NCBI GenBank assembly: GCA_015680905.1
Contig: CM027377.1
Location: forward strand, 28,916,501 to 28,980,500
Length of the DNA: 64,000 bases
Direction of reading: 5' to 3'
Source: Coptis chinensis
Taxonomy: Eukaryota > Streptophyta > Magnoliopsida > Ranunculales > Ranunculaceae
In this document: positions 1 through 10,633 of the stretch, one piece after another
How the letters are laid out: the number at the start of each line of letters is the position of its first letter
Numbering within the stretch: position 1 is the stretch's first letter
Notes under the pieces: model-generated
Told to the model about the DNA's origin: nothing
What the model saw: only the letters and a program-made list of their open reading frames with translations
Databases searched by the model: none
Translations under genes and position numbers: made by a program

Positions 1-121
1 CAGTTACAACTCTTATATCAACACCAGAAATCGGTGGAGAAACTGAACCCTCGATATACAATCCCGATCGACCAGAAAAGGGCAGAATCTTTTCTTGACA
101 ACCATCAATTGTAACTGAAAC
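1..121 (-). pseudogene. NOMO-like (nodal modulator) exon fragment, cut by window edge
   Basis: On the minus strand an open exon follows a clean acceptor (TTTTCTAG, then GTTTCAG at 121). It reads VSVTIDGCQEK, then LYIEGSVSPPISGV, then DIRVV. This resembles the carbohydrate-binding-like repeats of plant NOMO, an ER membrane protein with many Ig/prealbumin-like repeats. Only about 40 residues are visible. The exon lies directly downstream of CIPK exons in the same orientation, and its phase matches the CIPK donor, so a chimeric transcript is possible. The assignment comes from remembered family sequence, so it is moderate. The fragment may continue beyond the left edge. Confidence 0.5.
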
Positions 122-210
122 CTAGAAAAGAAAAGGTAGTAAATACCATGTTATAGCAACAGCCCACAGATAAGAACAGAGTTCATATTGCTCAAGGAAT
201 CATTTTGTAC

Positions 211-1474
211 CTCTGTGGCGACAGAAAGATGGCCCTTTCTTCCAGTCTTGTCACCTTTCAACTTCATCTGCAATATGGTTGGCATATTGCCAAGTTAATC
301 AAATAATTTTGCTAAAAATGCTTAATCATATAACTTGTGGAGCGTCCTTATCAATATACCATATTAAGATGCAGCGTTTTACCTTGTAATTATTCTTGTG
401 CACATTAAAACCAAGAGGTTTGGCAGCTTCCTCTATTTTAGACATTATTTCATTTGCGGTATTTGAGAAGTAAAACGTGTTTCTAGGCTGACGAGACCCT
501 ATAGTTGGAAGGTGTAAACAAACGATTACAAAGGAGCATTCATTAGTCAGTCCGAAAAATGAAATTTTTAGGAGATAAATTGCAAAGGGAAACAGTCATG
601 CTCTGGTTGTTTTGACCAGTGGCTGGTGAACATAATCATACTCTTACGGTTAATAACACCACTGAGCACGAGAAAAAAAAAAAAAACAAAGCATAAGGGC
701 TCAATTCATCAGAAATTAGTGATCATACCTTTGAGTCGTTAAATACAGCAACAACATCATCGAGGCTTACGTCTTCTCCTTGTTCAAAGTCTGGTGGTCT
801 ATACCCTTTTCTTAAACCATTCATTTTCTAGTATGTCGGGGATTGTAATTCTCAGGGGAACATAAAAGGTGTAACATTATAGAAAAGCCAAACACATCAA
901 ATCTACGATCTTGATTTCGAAGACAAAACGAGCTCAAAGATTGGGCTTGGGGTCAGAAGTTTAACTATAAAACCACTAGCGTGGAAGAAGCTTTCTCGAG
1001 AGTGGAGACAACTTACAGTAAGAGGATTGGGGTCAAGGATGCGCTTAATTAGGTTCTTTGCGCTGGACGAAAACCATGAAGGACACGTAAAATCAGCCTT
1101 GTTGATCTGTAGTTTCAGTGAACTAGATCATGCAACACTTCTCTGATCAAATATTAATATTGAATTAGGAAGGAAATCATATTTAAGTAGTCACCTTTCT
1201 GTACAGAGATATTAGATTTGACTCGTCAAAAGGCAAGTAGCGAGCCATAAGAACAAAAAGAATCACTCCACAGGACCATATATCCGCTGTTGTTCCATCA
1301 TAACCTTAATCATTAAGAACCTAATATAAGAAAAACACCCAGGAAAAATACAAACTGTCATAAGATGCAATAGTGAAAACCAATTCATGATTAAACAAAG
1401 ATAGAACCAGAAAAAAATACCTCTTGAGCAACATAATTTAGTGTCCCACAAGCGGTGTAAAGTAGGCCATCCGC
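211..1474 (-). pseudogene. CBL-interacting protein kinase (CIPK/SnRK3) pseudogene, six exons
   Basis: Six minus-strand exons match a CIPK of the CIPK3/9/23 type, a Ser/Thr kinase activated by calcium-bound CBL proteins. In order they are 1421-1474 (activation-loop end, CGTLNYVAQE), 1195-1304 ([15 protein letters not shown]), 1017-1106 (ADFTCPSWF to RILDPNP), about 729-852 (ENEWFKK to DDVVAVFNDSK), 383-482 (ANEIMSKIEEAAKPLGF) and 211-267 (MKLKGDKTGRKGHLSVATE). Most have GT/AG borders. Damage: the kinase APE motif is AQE; an extra A at about 807-810 shifts the frame after EWFKK; and the exon at 729-852 has no proper acceptor. The N-lobe, catalytic loop and NAF region are absent. It is a gene fragment rather than a functional kinase, and it is followed by a foreign exon at 1-121. 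Confidence 0.85.
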
Positions 1475-2054
1475 CTACAAGAAATTAAAAAGGTTTGCTC
1501 TTAGTTTATCATTATCTACCAATAAGCACAAAACAAGTATTTATGAAGGAAGAAAGGAGGAGAATGGATTAACTTTGGAGCCTCCAACTCAAAAGTCAAA
1601 ACCAATAGGCAAGGGGTGGAGTGGCCCCAAGATCTTGGGGCCAGTCTCCTAATAAAAAGTAGTGCTACAATAAAACGGCCAGTTTGAAAAGTTGATCGGT
1701 AAATAAATTATATAATCCTTTCATTTGGAACGAACTTTTGCAACCTCTCATCAAGAGAAAACCGAATCCTAAAACACGGGCCGGTTTACGCATTTTCAAA
1801 GCATTAATGTTTGTAATACTATTTCACCTCCTATACAAGCATATAACCTACTAATGACTAACCCATCAAACCTGCTTTTACGTCCCCTATCAATAAATAA
1901 TGCCAAGTAGTAACAAAACGAATCGATACTAAAGGAACTCGTAGTAAACTATTGTTCTCGGCTCAAGAAAGCATTAGATTGACACATCAAAAGGTCTCTC
2001 GGTACTTAACAAGAACAAGTGTCATCATTTGAAATTTTTGAGCGGATCACTTAC

Positions 2055-2984
2055 CTAGTTAGTGGTTGTGCCTCACAATGGAGCGAAAGGGAGGGTCTTG
2101 AGGGAGAGGTGGTGGAGAATTTACAACATTTGGCTCGAGTGAGAAGCCCAATCCATCCAGCTTATTGCTATGAGAGATTCCGGTTTGCGGTAATGTCTTG
2201 TTGTTGTCCCTAATCTTCTTTCCCTGCAGAAGTACATCAACACGAGACCTCCCCAAGTAAAGCGCTTACGCTTCCATTCTTGTCCTCTATAAACAAATAA
2301 CATGCCAACAAAGACACAATTAAAAACAGCGAGAGATGGATCTTGTTTTAAATAAAAAAAATCAACCAAGTTGGACAAGAAAGCTAGTTATTTGGGACAA
2401 AGACCGCTCTGAGAATGTCCGAACCACAATACTAAAATAGGAAGCTCAGATTACCTTCAATGAACCAACAGTTGCACTTTCCCTAATCTCGATAAAGAGT
2501 TCGGTATCTTGAAGGACTTGATACCGAGCTTCACCGAGATAAGGAAGATAAGTGCATGTAAGAACTCCTTAAATGTCGGGAAGCCAATATCATTCAAGGA
2601 CACATAATCAATTTCTATTACCATGAGAATCTTTGACCGAGGGGCGAGTCTTGAGCAGCCAATTGAACATGAAGCCCCACTTGCTGCAAAACAAACAATG
2701 ATCTTCAATAAAACATTGCACAAAAGGCGAGAAAAACAGGTTAAACAAAGTCGATAACATGGTCAAATATAGACCTCCATTTGGTTTGTTCCTCCAAAAT
2801 AGAGTTCATTATCCTTGACCTTCTTGAACGAACTAGAATTTCCTTCACTCTTCGATCCCTCAGTAGGATGTGGACACCGAGCTTTGCTCATATAGCCTCC
2901 TTTTCTTAAAAGGATAGCTCCTTTGAGACCTTTGGCGCGTGTAACAAGTTTTCCTTCTGCGGAAAACAGGCTTCATGTCCCCAT
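2055..2984 (-). pseudogene. Telomere repeat-binding protein (TRP/TRFL type) central fragment
   Basis: Three minus-strand exons with usable splice sites match plant double-strand telomere-repeat-binding proteins. Exon 2775-2984 reads GDMKPVFRRRKTCYTR then SYPFKKRRLYEQSSV. Exon 2455-2683 contains VKLGIKSFK and, one frame over, TELFIEIRESATVGSLK. Exon 2055-2286 reads LLQGKKIRDNNKTLPQTGIS then NKLDGLGFSLEP. This is the ubiquitin-like central region of the family. The N-terminus and the C-terminal Myb/telobox DNA-binding domain are missing. There is an in-frame TAA after MEA in the last exon, and frameshifts in the first two. It lies upstream of the CIPK fragment in the same orientation, which suggests capture of gene pieces by a transposon. 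Confidence 0.85.
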
Positions 2985-5165
2985 CTATAAAATAAGAGAA
3001 CCCCCAATTAAAATGTGATCATTGAATTAAGATTTAACAAAATACCAACTCAACGGGCGGGATACCTGATATAAATAAACCAGAAAGTGGCGCAGGAACA
3101 GCAGTAGCCACATGATTCCATCTTCTAGACATGCACAAGCTGTTCACTAATATACCCATCTCATTTTTTAGTCTAATAAATGCCATCTTTTGCAACGAGA
3201 TTGACCTAACTTTACGAAGCATTTCAACAAACAAATATCATGCAAATCGACTGACCAAATTCCCAAGGAATGATTGGAAGGCTCTAAACCATGTGTATAA
3301 AATATCTTAAAATAGGCCACATCGTTGCAAAAGGCGGTGATCATTTTTCTTTTTTCTTGACTTGATAGGGAATCATTGAGAATCTGCGTATCCAAAAGCG
3401 ATTGGGAAGTGCTAAGTACCCACCACTTGAAGCTTGTCTCCCAATTAAATTGTTATGGTGTTTTGTCAAGGCAGTGAAATATGGGCTAACAAGTCACATT
3501 TTTGCCAAGACTTCTTCGAGTAGAGACAGGGGCTAAACTAATCGGCGATGAATTCTTTCAATCAACAAACTGAATTACCCAAGACCAGGACCGGTGATCG
3601 AAACAGTAATTGTGGTAAGTTTAAACATTCTAAAAAGCGGTCACCATTTTCCGTAGAAAGCAAGTAAACCCGAGTGCGAAATTGAAGTCGCCGTTAACGA
3701 AAACACAGAAGCAGTTCAAGTTAATTTGAAGTACTGGTTTTTCCAAAGTTCAAAACCTCAAATGATGTATCCTCTGAACTATACATTATACACCATACAC
3801 CCTTTACAAACTGTATAATAAAGACGTCATCATCTAATTTTTGTATTACCTTTACTTCTTTCTCTTTCTGATGACTGCGTTTCGGTTCTTCAGTTTTATT
3901 TTGACGCCTTGTGATACAACTCAAAAATATTCACTTACTTTTATTAGCAACTCAAAAAGTTTGGAAATCAGCAACCAAAATATCCTTCACTGGATACAAT
4001 AGTGGACTCACCCCAATCAAATTCAAAATCACGTCTTCACATTTATGGGCCACAATTCCACATAATGTGGTTGATAAAAAAGCTCAACACCATACAATTT
4101 AGATTGAATTGACCAAACTTAAGAAGAAAACTATAAGCCTTTCTTAAAAAAAATCTGTGGAGCTTCTTGTTTTGATGTTTGAGTCCTTTTCCCCTACTAT
4201 TGTTACTATTATTATCATTAGAAAAAGAAATATAATCAAAATTTGGAAAATGCACCCAAAACAACAATCTACAAAAAATAATTTTTAGCCAACGGATGGT
4301 GAGATAACGAAAAAAAGTGAATGTCTCTGTGTTAACATTATTGTTTCCTTCAATCCAAAATGCACCAATAACAAATCGAAAAATAAAATATATTGGGCAT
4401 TGCAGATAAAATTCAATAGCTTGTGTGTTTCTTAATTATTTTTCACTATTGTAACAATCACGGGGAGGCAATTAATCGATTGTATTCAAGAATCAAAGCT
4501 AAATAATAACTAATTACAATAAAAATCAAATAAAAACAATAAAAATGAAATCTTTATTAAAAAAGCAATAAAATAAAACTCACCTCGGTAACACCCGGAG
4601 AACAAGTCTCCACTGGAAAGATCAAATCGAATCCAACAACGATGAATCGAGTTAGTGAAATCCACGGGACATATATCGAATCGAACAGATGTTAATCTTC
4701 CAAATACCAAAAAAAGAACAAGCCCAATATTCACCACCCAATGTTCATATAAGTAAAGTAAAAAAAAAAAAAAAAGTACCTGAAAACCCAGAGTAGTTGT
4801 TGAACTGCTGTGGAGTTGAAATGGGTAATGGAGATTGTTTCTGAGTTTGGTGGAGTTGAAATGGGTAATGGGAAGGGAGAGTGAAGAGGCGAGATAGTTA
4901 GACTTATACTTTCTTTTGATTTTTGGCTTTTAGGCTTTTGTTTTATTTTCTTTTTTTCTCGATTTTTTTCTTTTTTTATCGGTAAAATATATTAAAAGTT
5001 GGGTCAAAAAAATAAATTGGGATATATACTAACAAAAAACTTAAGGAGTAACGGATATATCCGTAAGTAAATTGGTAACAGTTATATCCGTTAGAAATGA
5101 AAAATATGGTCTGTTAGGAATTGACCATTCTGGTGTAGTGTTCCTACTGCAAAACTGATAGAAAT
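2985..5165. other. No recognised gene; possible 5' part of the captured-fragment unit
   Basis: Short minus-strand open stretches occur (for example 3034-3395 and 4510-4737) but I recognise none. Near 4800-4885 a segment containing GGTGGAGTTGAAATGGGTAA is repeated twice in tandem. The stretch 4920-4985 is very T-rich. A transposon end upstream of the captured gene fragments could lie here, but no clear terminal repeat was found. Confidence 0.3.
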
Positions 5166-5173
5166 CACTTCAG

Positions 5174-5524
5174 TTTGAGGGGGTGTTTTTCCACTAGAGT
5201 ATGAAGACCTTCAGCTGCTATCAAGCTTTACTGAATACTCATCAAAGCTTGAGGGGGTGTATAGAAGACTAGAGTATGAAGACCTTCAGTTGCCACGTAT
5301 TGCTCTAGTTCAGCTACTTCTAGAACAACCACCTAATTAGTTAGTTATAACAAACTAACAGAATTAGTTATAACAATATTAGAATTAGTTATAACCGTAT
5401 TAGAATTAGTTGTAACCATATTCTTACATCAGAGAACTCTGTCTATATAAAGAGATTGTAATCATTCAGTGAAACTAATGAGAAAAATTCCTCAGTCTCA
5501 TTCTTCATTTCTTCTTCTTCTTCA
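5174..5524 (+). mobile_element. Ty1/copia 3' end: polypurine tract plus LTR (about 5258-5524)
   Basis: A polypurine tract (TTGAGGGGGTG) occurs at 5175-5185 and again at about 5249-5259. Each copy is followed by the same LTR start, with ACTAGAGTATGAAGACCTTC shared, so the PPT-LTR junction has been duplicated. The second copy runs through a TATA-like TATATAAAGAG and an R/U5-like segment to TTCTTCTTCA at 5524. No adjacent primer-binding site follows, so this is the 3' tail of a decayed copia element rather than a 5' LTR. Confidence 0.6.
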
Positions 5525-7700
5525 TAGTTTGTTCATATATATCACCACCGAACATTCTCCATAGAATTGGGGTGGTATTGAATGCAGAAGCATTTTGGAA
5601 AGCATACCACAACTAGTATACGTATAAGTAATCCTGTTAGGTTTCTTATATATGTGACAGTAAAGCGGTACACTATAGGCCTTGTTGGTATGAGTAATGA
5701 GACTTAACCGAGTTGGGTGCCTTTTTCTGCAAAAGTAACTATGAGCTTCGATATTCTTGATGAGTTCACTAATAGGATTCCATGAACAATTTGCTGCTGA
5801 GCTGGTGAAAGTGGGAAACCGCTGCTGCCAATCTACCAAGAATGAAGAATGTGATGAGCTTCATTGATCAATTGCTCCTGACTGTCTGGAACAACTACCA
5901 CTTGATCATGACATCCTTCTGCTTGCTGTTGCACATCCAAATCACTAGCAGTTGCACTAATTATTTGCTGCCGATTTGCAGGGCTGTTCAGGTTACTATT
6001 CTGCTGTGCACTTGTCCTACCATTTGGTTCAGCTACTACAAATTGGGTATAGAAGCTTCCATTAGCAATATTTGCATCAAAAACTAACTTGCACTAGGTT
6101 TTCAATATTAAGGTGATCTCCACCTTGTCTGTTACTTGAGGCAGTACTGGCAGAAGTTCTAATAGCGCCACTTGAGTTTTTCCTAAAAGGTGTGTTTTCA
6201 ATAATAGCTTCAACACCATTAGTAGTAAGGGGCTACATGCACAGGCATCGCTATCTGAGCTGCAGGAGCAGCAACTTGGCCACTTGGGCACTACCTGACC
6301 ATTTTAAAAAGCTACTGGAGCTGGTAGTACCACCACTGTTGTGGGTGCAGTTGGTTCCTCCACACAAGGGGAATTTTGAATGATAACGTGGTTGCTCTGT
6401 AAGTCCTACCACAATTGAAGTACTAGTACCCACTCCATGTTCTATCCTAAAAGTGGTGGTTGCAGAAGGGGTTACATATTAGGGCACTTGTTAGTATTAT
6501 GACCAAACCCTCATACACTTGGCGCATGATGAATACCCATGGAAATCCTCCATGAGACGAGTCAATGACCACTATACAGTAAACTGAAATATTTGCAGGT
6601 TTTAAACAATATAATGAACTAAAATCCTAGGAAACTTGTATAGATCTAATGTTTTTTGTTGGAAGTTAAGTTTTGCATATATCCCTGAGAGCCGGCCTCT
6701 TCTCAAGGTTGTTACTCATTTACTGCCCCTACTCAGGCGGCACTTGGCACAGACAAGAAAGGGGCCACCGCTACTGTCAACATACTATTGATTCAATTCA
6801 CAATTTAACAAGCATGAATTTATTCGTGTCCACACTCTATATATACCCGAGGAACAACCTTGATGTTTATTCAGTAGTGAGGTTGCTAGCTCCCTTCAAC
6901 AATCTAAAACATTATTACCGCACATTTGGTCATTTGCTCACTTCACTTGCCCTCTCTCTAATATTTTTTCTTACCGATGAAAGCAGATAACGAGTTCTTA
7001 GAGACTGATGATTTGATGCATCTTTAAGTTTTGTTTACGAGTTGGTATTCTAGCTATAGCTATTGTCTTTACCGGGCATCCTCATGATCTCATTATTTTT
7101 TGAGCTCCACATTGCAATCTCCATGTAGCTACATCACGCCTACAGATCTAGTTAACCCTGATCCTTAATAACAACACAATCAGATAAGCTGGTCTATATT
7201 GTTACAAACAACTGTTTCAGTCCTCTGTTTACTAGCTGGTTGCCAATTGCTGATCCTGTTTTGAGGCTTTACTTCTTCACTTTTAACTGTCACAAATTTC
7301 TTTAAACTTTAACCGAAGCAAGGGTGTGTGAAATTGATCAGTGAATGCTGCATTAAAAGTATGATATATGACACCTATGAATGAAAAGCGTGATGGCGGT
7401 GATGGCATCTTGAAATATTACAGAGTGTTACGTGAAAAACTCGATGTTTTGAAAATTCATTTAAATCCAAACTTCCTATCTGCGCTAAATTCCTAATCTA
7501 GTTAAAAGCATTGGTCGATAGACTTTCAAATTCTAGTTCAGTTTGAGAAACTTAGATTAAGAACATTTACCAACCTATTCAAACTTGAACTCCAAGTAGT
7601 TTTAGAAACTAATCTTAACAGATATGTTTTCCAAAATAAACTTGAGCACCAAATAAGAATTCCAAACGTATTAGTATTGGTTTAACAAAGTTTAACAAAG
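5525..7700. other. No recognised gene; Gln-rich minus-strand remnant at 5842-6110
   Basis: The minus strand at about 5842-6080 reads without stops as a Gln/Asn-rich stretch (for example QQQAEGCHDQVVVVPDSQEQ). It is broken by frameshifts and stops on both sides. I do not recognise the family; it may be a decayed host gene or a retroelement gag. The rest of the interval shows short chance reading frames only. Confidence 0.25.
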
Positions 7701-7703
7701 CGC

Positions 7704-7713
7704 TCTATAAATA
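7704..7713 (+). promoter_or_regulatory. TATA box of the SKP1-like gene
   Basis: TCTATAAATA lies about 95 bases upstream of the ATG at 7807, which fits a plant core promoter with a leader of roughly 65 bases. Confidence 0.6.
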
Positions 7714-7806
7714 AGGGAGGATTTGCTCTCATTATCAGTCCTTCGAGTTTCTTCATTGTTCTTTAAGATTATTATTCTTTCTGTTTAGTTTTTCTTTGCT
7801 GCAATC

Positions 7807-8297
7807 ATGTCGACTCGTAGGAAAGTAACACTCAAAAGTTCAGATGGAAAGGTGTTCGAGGTTGAAGAGGATGTTATTATTCAATCTCAGACAATCAAGC
7901 ACCTTATTGAAGATGACTGCGCAGACGATGGTATCTCTTTGGCGAACGTGACTGGGGAAATCTTGGACAAAGTGATCGTGTATTGCAAGCAACATGCTGA
8001 ATGCAAGAAAAATGCTGAAAAGTCTGGTTATAAGGATAATGAAGAATTGAAGAAGGAAGATCACTGCAAGAACCATGAGAGGTTTATGAAGGTGGATCAA
8101 GAAACCCTTTATGACCTTATATCGGCTTCAAGTTATCTCAATATCAAGAGTTTGATGAACATATGTTGCCAAAAAGTTGCTGACATGATTAAAGGGAAAA
8201 ACTGGACGAGATTCGTAAGACGTTAAACATCAAGAATGATTTCACTCCTGAAGAAGAAGAGCAAATCAGAAAAGACCACCAATGGGCTTTTGCCTGA
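7807..8297 (+). pseudogene. SKP1-like (ASK) gene with C-terminal frameshift
   Basis: The frame starts at 7807 and gives 139 residues: an N-terminal BTB/POZ-fold segment ([35 protein letters not shown]), a linker rich in Lys and Glu, and the Skp1 segment ([20 protein letters not shown] to [11 protein letters not shown]). SKP1 proteins join F-box proteins to cullin in SCF ubiquitin ligases. After IKGK a net loss of one base shifts the frame, and translation stops after NWTRFVRR. In the other frame the expected tail is still readable to 8297 ([20 protein letters not shown]). The lost tail contains the helices that grip the F-box, so the truncated product would probably bind F-box proteins poorly. 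It lacks an intron. It could be a recent pseudogene, an error in the sequence, or a divergent expressed copy, since it keeps a TATA box. Confidence 0.85.
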
Positions 8298-9130
8298 AAG
8301 AAGGGTACTTTTTTTTTTCTTGTTGGCTTAAACTATGTAGTAGATTAAATTCCATAGTCATGAGTCATGACTTATTATGTGAAGTGGGTTGGTTTTGAAT
8401 CTTCTAAAGTTTGGTTGGTTTCTTCTATGTATGTTTTCAAATCTGATTTGTCGCAGCTTTATCGTTATTGAATAAGTATGAATTAGTAAGATCTAGAGCA
8501 ACGTCCATCTTTTTTCTAAATCTAGAGCAAAGTCCATCTTTTTTCTAGATCTAGAGCAAAGTCTCTCCCTTTCTTTCCAGATCTACTCTCCCTCTTTAGA
8601 TAGTTGTTGTGAAGATGAAGAAGAAAAGGAAAAAATGGCGCTTTTCTTCTTCGGTTCGTTGATATGTATGTCGATCGGCAAGGTTCCTTTTGCAGCCCAA
8701 CTCAAGGCTGTTTGAAGGGGTTCTTTATGAATTCTTTCTTCATCACTTTGGGGTTTGCTAAGACCTATACTATGCCAGATCCGTTTGTTTGTTTTGTTTG
8801 TAGTTTTTAATGTTTTGTGTGTTGTTTTTTCAAGAAATGTGGCTCACACCCCTGCCTTCCTAACCCATTACTCAAAACCTCCCCCGTGTCTGCCCAACCC
8901 ATTAAACCCCCCTCTATTTTTAAGCTTTTATGAAATAAACTCTCTATTTTTGCTAAAGTAATAAAATTTCGGTCTACTTTTAAATTCCAAACAAAATCTA
9001 TTTCCTTTTTTACCCTTTTTCTTTTCCAGCACACAACTCTGTTTTGGGGTTTTTATTCTCCCCATTTTTAACCAACAATGACACAAATAACACACCGATT
9101 TCTAATTGAACTGCTCCTCACAACTTCACA
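8298..9130. other. Spacer between SKP1-like gene and sHSP; no gene seen
   Basis: It holds the SKP1-like 3' flank and a short local duplication: a phrase ending CAAAGTCCATCTTTTTTCTA recurs at about 8497-8550. No conserved coding signal was found on either strand. Confidence 0.4.
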
Positions 9131-9132
9131 AC

Positions 9133-9142
9133 TCTCTATAAA
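9133..9142 (+). promoter_or_regulatory. TATA box of the small heat-shock gene
   Basis: CTCTATAAAA lies about 105 bases before the ATG at 9240, as expected for plant class I sHSP genes. I did not find a convincing run of heat-shock elements upstream. Confidence 0.5.
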
Positions 9143-9239
9143 AACCCCACCTCAAATCCCATTAATTCATCGTCAAGTAATCTCAATTCAAACACTCTTT
9201 TATATCCAAAACAAAGTTCCTTGCAAGCCCAAAACCACA

Positions 9240-9707
9240 ATGTCTCTAATTCCAAGCTTCTTTGGTGGTCAAGAAAACGATCCATTCTCACTTGATGTTT
9301 GGGACCCTTCCAAAAACTTCCCATTCAACTCATCATCACTATCATTTCCTCGCCAAACAAGACAACCCAGGTTTAGAACACTTTCGTATTGACTGGAAAG
9401 AAACTCCGGAAGCACATATATTCAAAGCGATCTTCCTGGATTCAAGAAAGATTAAGTGAAAGTGGAAGTAGAAGAAGGAAGGGTGTTACAGATAAGTGGA
9501 GAGAGAAATAAAGAGAAAGAAGAAAAAAATGACACTTGGCATCGCGTCGAAAGGAAAAGTGGAAGTTTCTTGAGGAGGTTTAGGTTGCCTGAAAATGCTA
9601 AGGTTGATGAAGTGAAAGCTAGTATGGAAAATGGAGTTTTAACTGTTACTGTTCCCAAGGAAGAAGTCAAGAAGTCTGAAGTGAAATCAGTTGAAATTTC
9701 TGGCTGA
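9240..9707 (+). pseudogene. Class I small heat-shock protein (HSP17-18 type), frameshifted
   Basis: The N-terminus MSLIPSFFGG and PFSLDVWDPSKNFPF is the cytosolic class I sHSP signature. Such proteins are ATP-independent chaperones that hold unfolding proteins in oligomers. DWKETPEAHIFKA begins the alpha-crystallin domain in a second frame. The remainder, [18 protein letters not shown] through [31 protein letters not shown] and [11 protein letters not shown] to VEISG at 9707, is in a third. Breaks: a frameshift near 9350-9385, a one-base loss near 9425, and TAA at 9453-9455 where a Glu codon is expected. Length and intronless structure match the family, so it is a recently disabled copy. Without the frameshifts it would encode about 155 residues. 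Confidence 0.9.
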
Positions 9708-9869
9708 GAATGTTAATGTGTGAAGATATTTCTCGCAGTACTGGTTATGACTTGTAGTTGTGTTTGTATCAATGTGTCGTGTGTTATGTCTTTTGATGGG
9801 CGGGTATGGACTGTGAATGGAGTCTAGTGTGAGTTTTGGTGGGGTGCGAATGTGTGATGCCTAAGGTTT

Positions 9870-10200
9870 TAATTGAACTGTAGTTTTACATACGCAAATA
9901 TATGTAAAACTATATTTGCATAGTCACTAAAGCTATGAAAACTTAAATTTACATAGTAACTTTTGGAAATTAAATTAACGTCGTGACACCTGACAGAATA
10001 TATGTAAATGTATGTTTACATAGTCATTATATATGTAAATCTATCTTTACATAGTAACTTGACCTATGAAAACTTAAATTTACATAGTAATTTTTTAACT
10101 TTACGGATTACTCCCATTCTTGAAACTATGTAAATGTATTTTTACATAGTCAATATATATAAATCAAACACTAGTTAAATTTACATAGCATCAACTAGTA
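9870..10200. repeat. Palindromic AT-rich repeat cluster
   Basis: At least four imperfect palindromes of the form TATGTAAATNTATNTTTACATAG occur here, two of them followed by the phrase CTATGAAAACTTAAATTTAC. They could fold into hairpins. Diverged single copies of the ACTATGTAAAT / AAAATGCATAGT theme continue to about 13000. This looks like the subterminal repeat region of a DNA transposon. Confidence 0.6.
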
Positions 10201-10633
10201 GATGTTTAAACTAGCTTTGCTATCCAATTTAGCGATAGAGGATGAAATGGTGATCGGTTGTTTGGAGATTATGTGTTTGCGACGATAATAAATAGCTTCT
10301 TAATAACTACCATAATGAAGTATGTTATTATGACAAAAAGTGATTTTTCAAGTAATCTTGGATTCACAAATATAGATAATTATATTGGTGTTTAACCCGA
10401 TAGAAAGGGACTCTCAGTACATAATATTTCCAGAAAAGCTATAAACATTTCATCCATCATAATAAAATGTTTTGGCAAAGTAATTATACAAAAAAGTATA
10501 ATCCATCAAAGACTGAATATGCATAACATGAATACTAAACAACTCCAACACATTAACAGTAATAGTACATCATAATCGAACACTCCTAAGTTAGAATGGT
10601 TCCAATATTTTACCACAAATAAACACAACGTAA

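Noticed and set aside
1555..1660. Further CIPK exon carrying the DFG motif
   Set aside because: The minus strand gives only a weak FDF-like reading with no supporting flanking residues or splice sites.
4510..4737. 75-residue minus-strand frame as a small membrane protein
   Set aside because: Phe/Leu-rich translation of an AT-rich stretch, with no homologue I know and no promoter evidence.
6673..6990. 105-residue plus-strand frame as a gene
   Set aside because: No recognisable domain and no supporting codon or start context; likely chance in low-complexity sequence.
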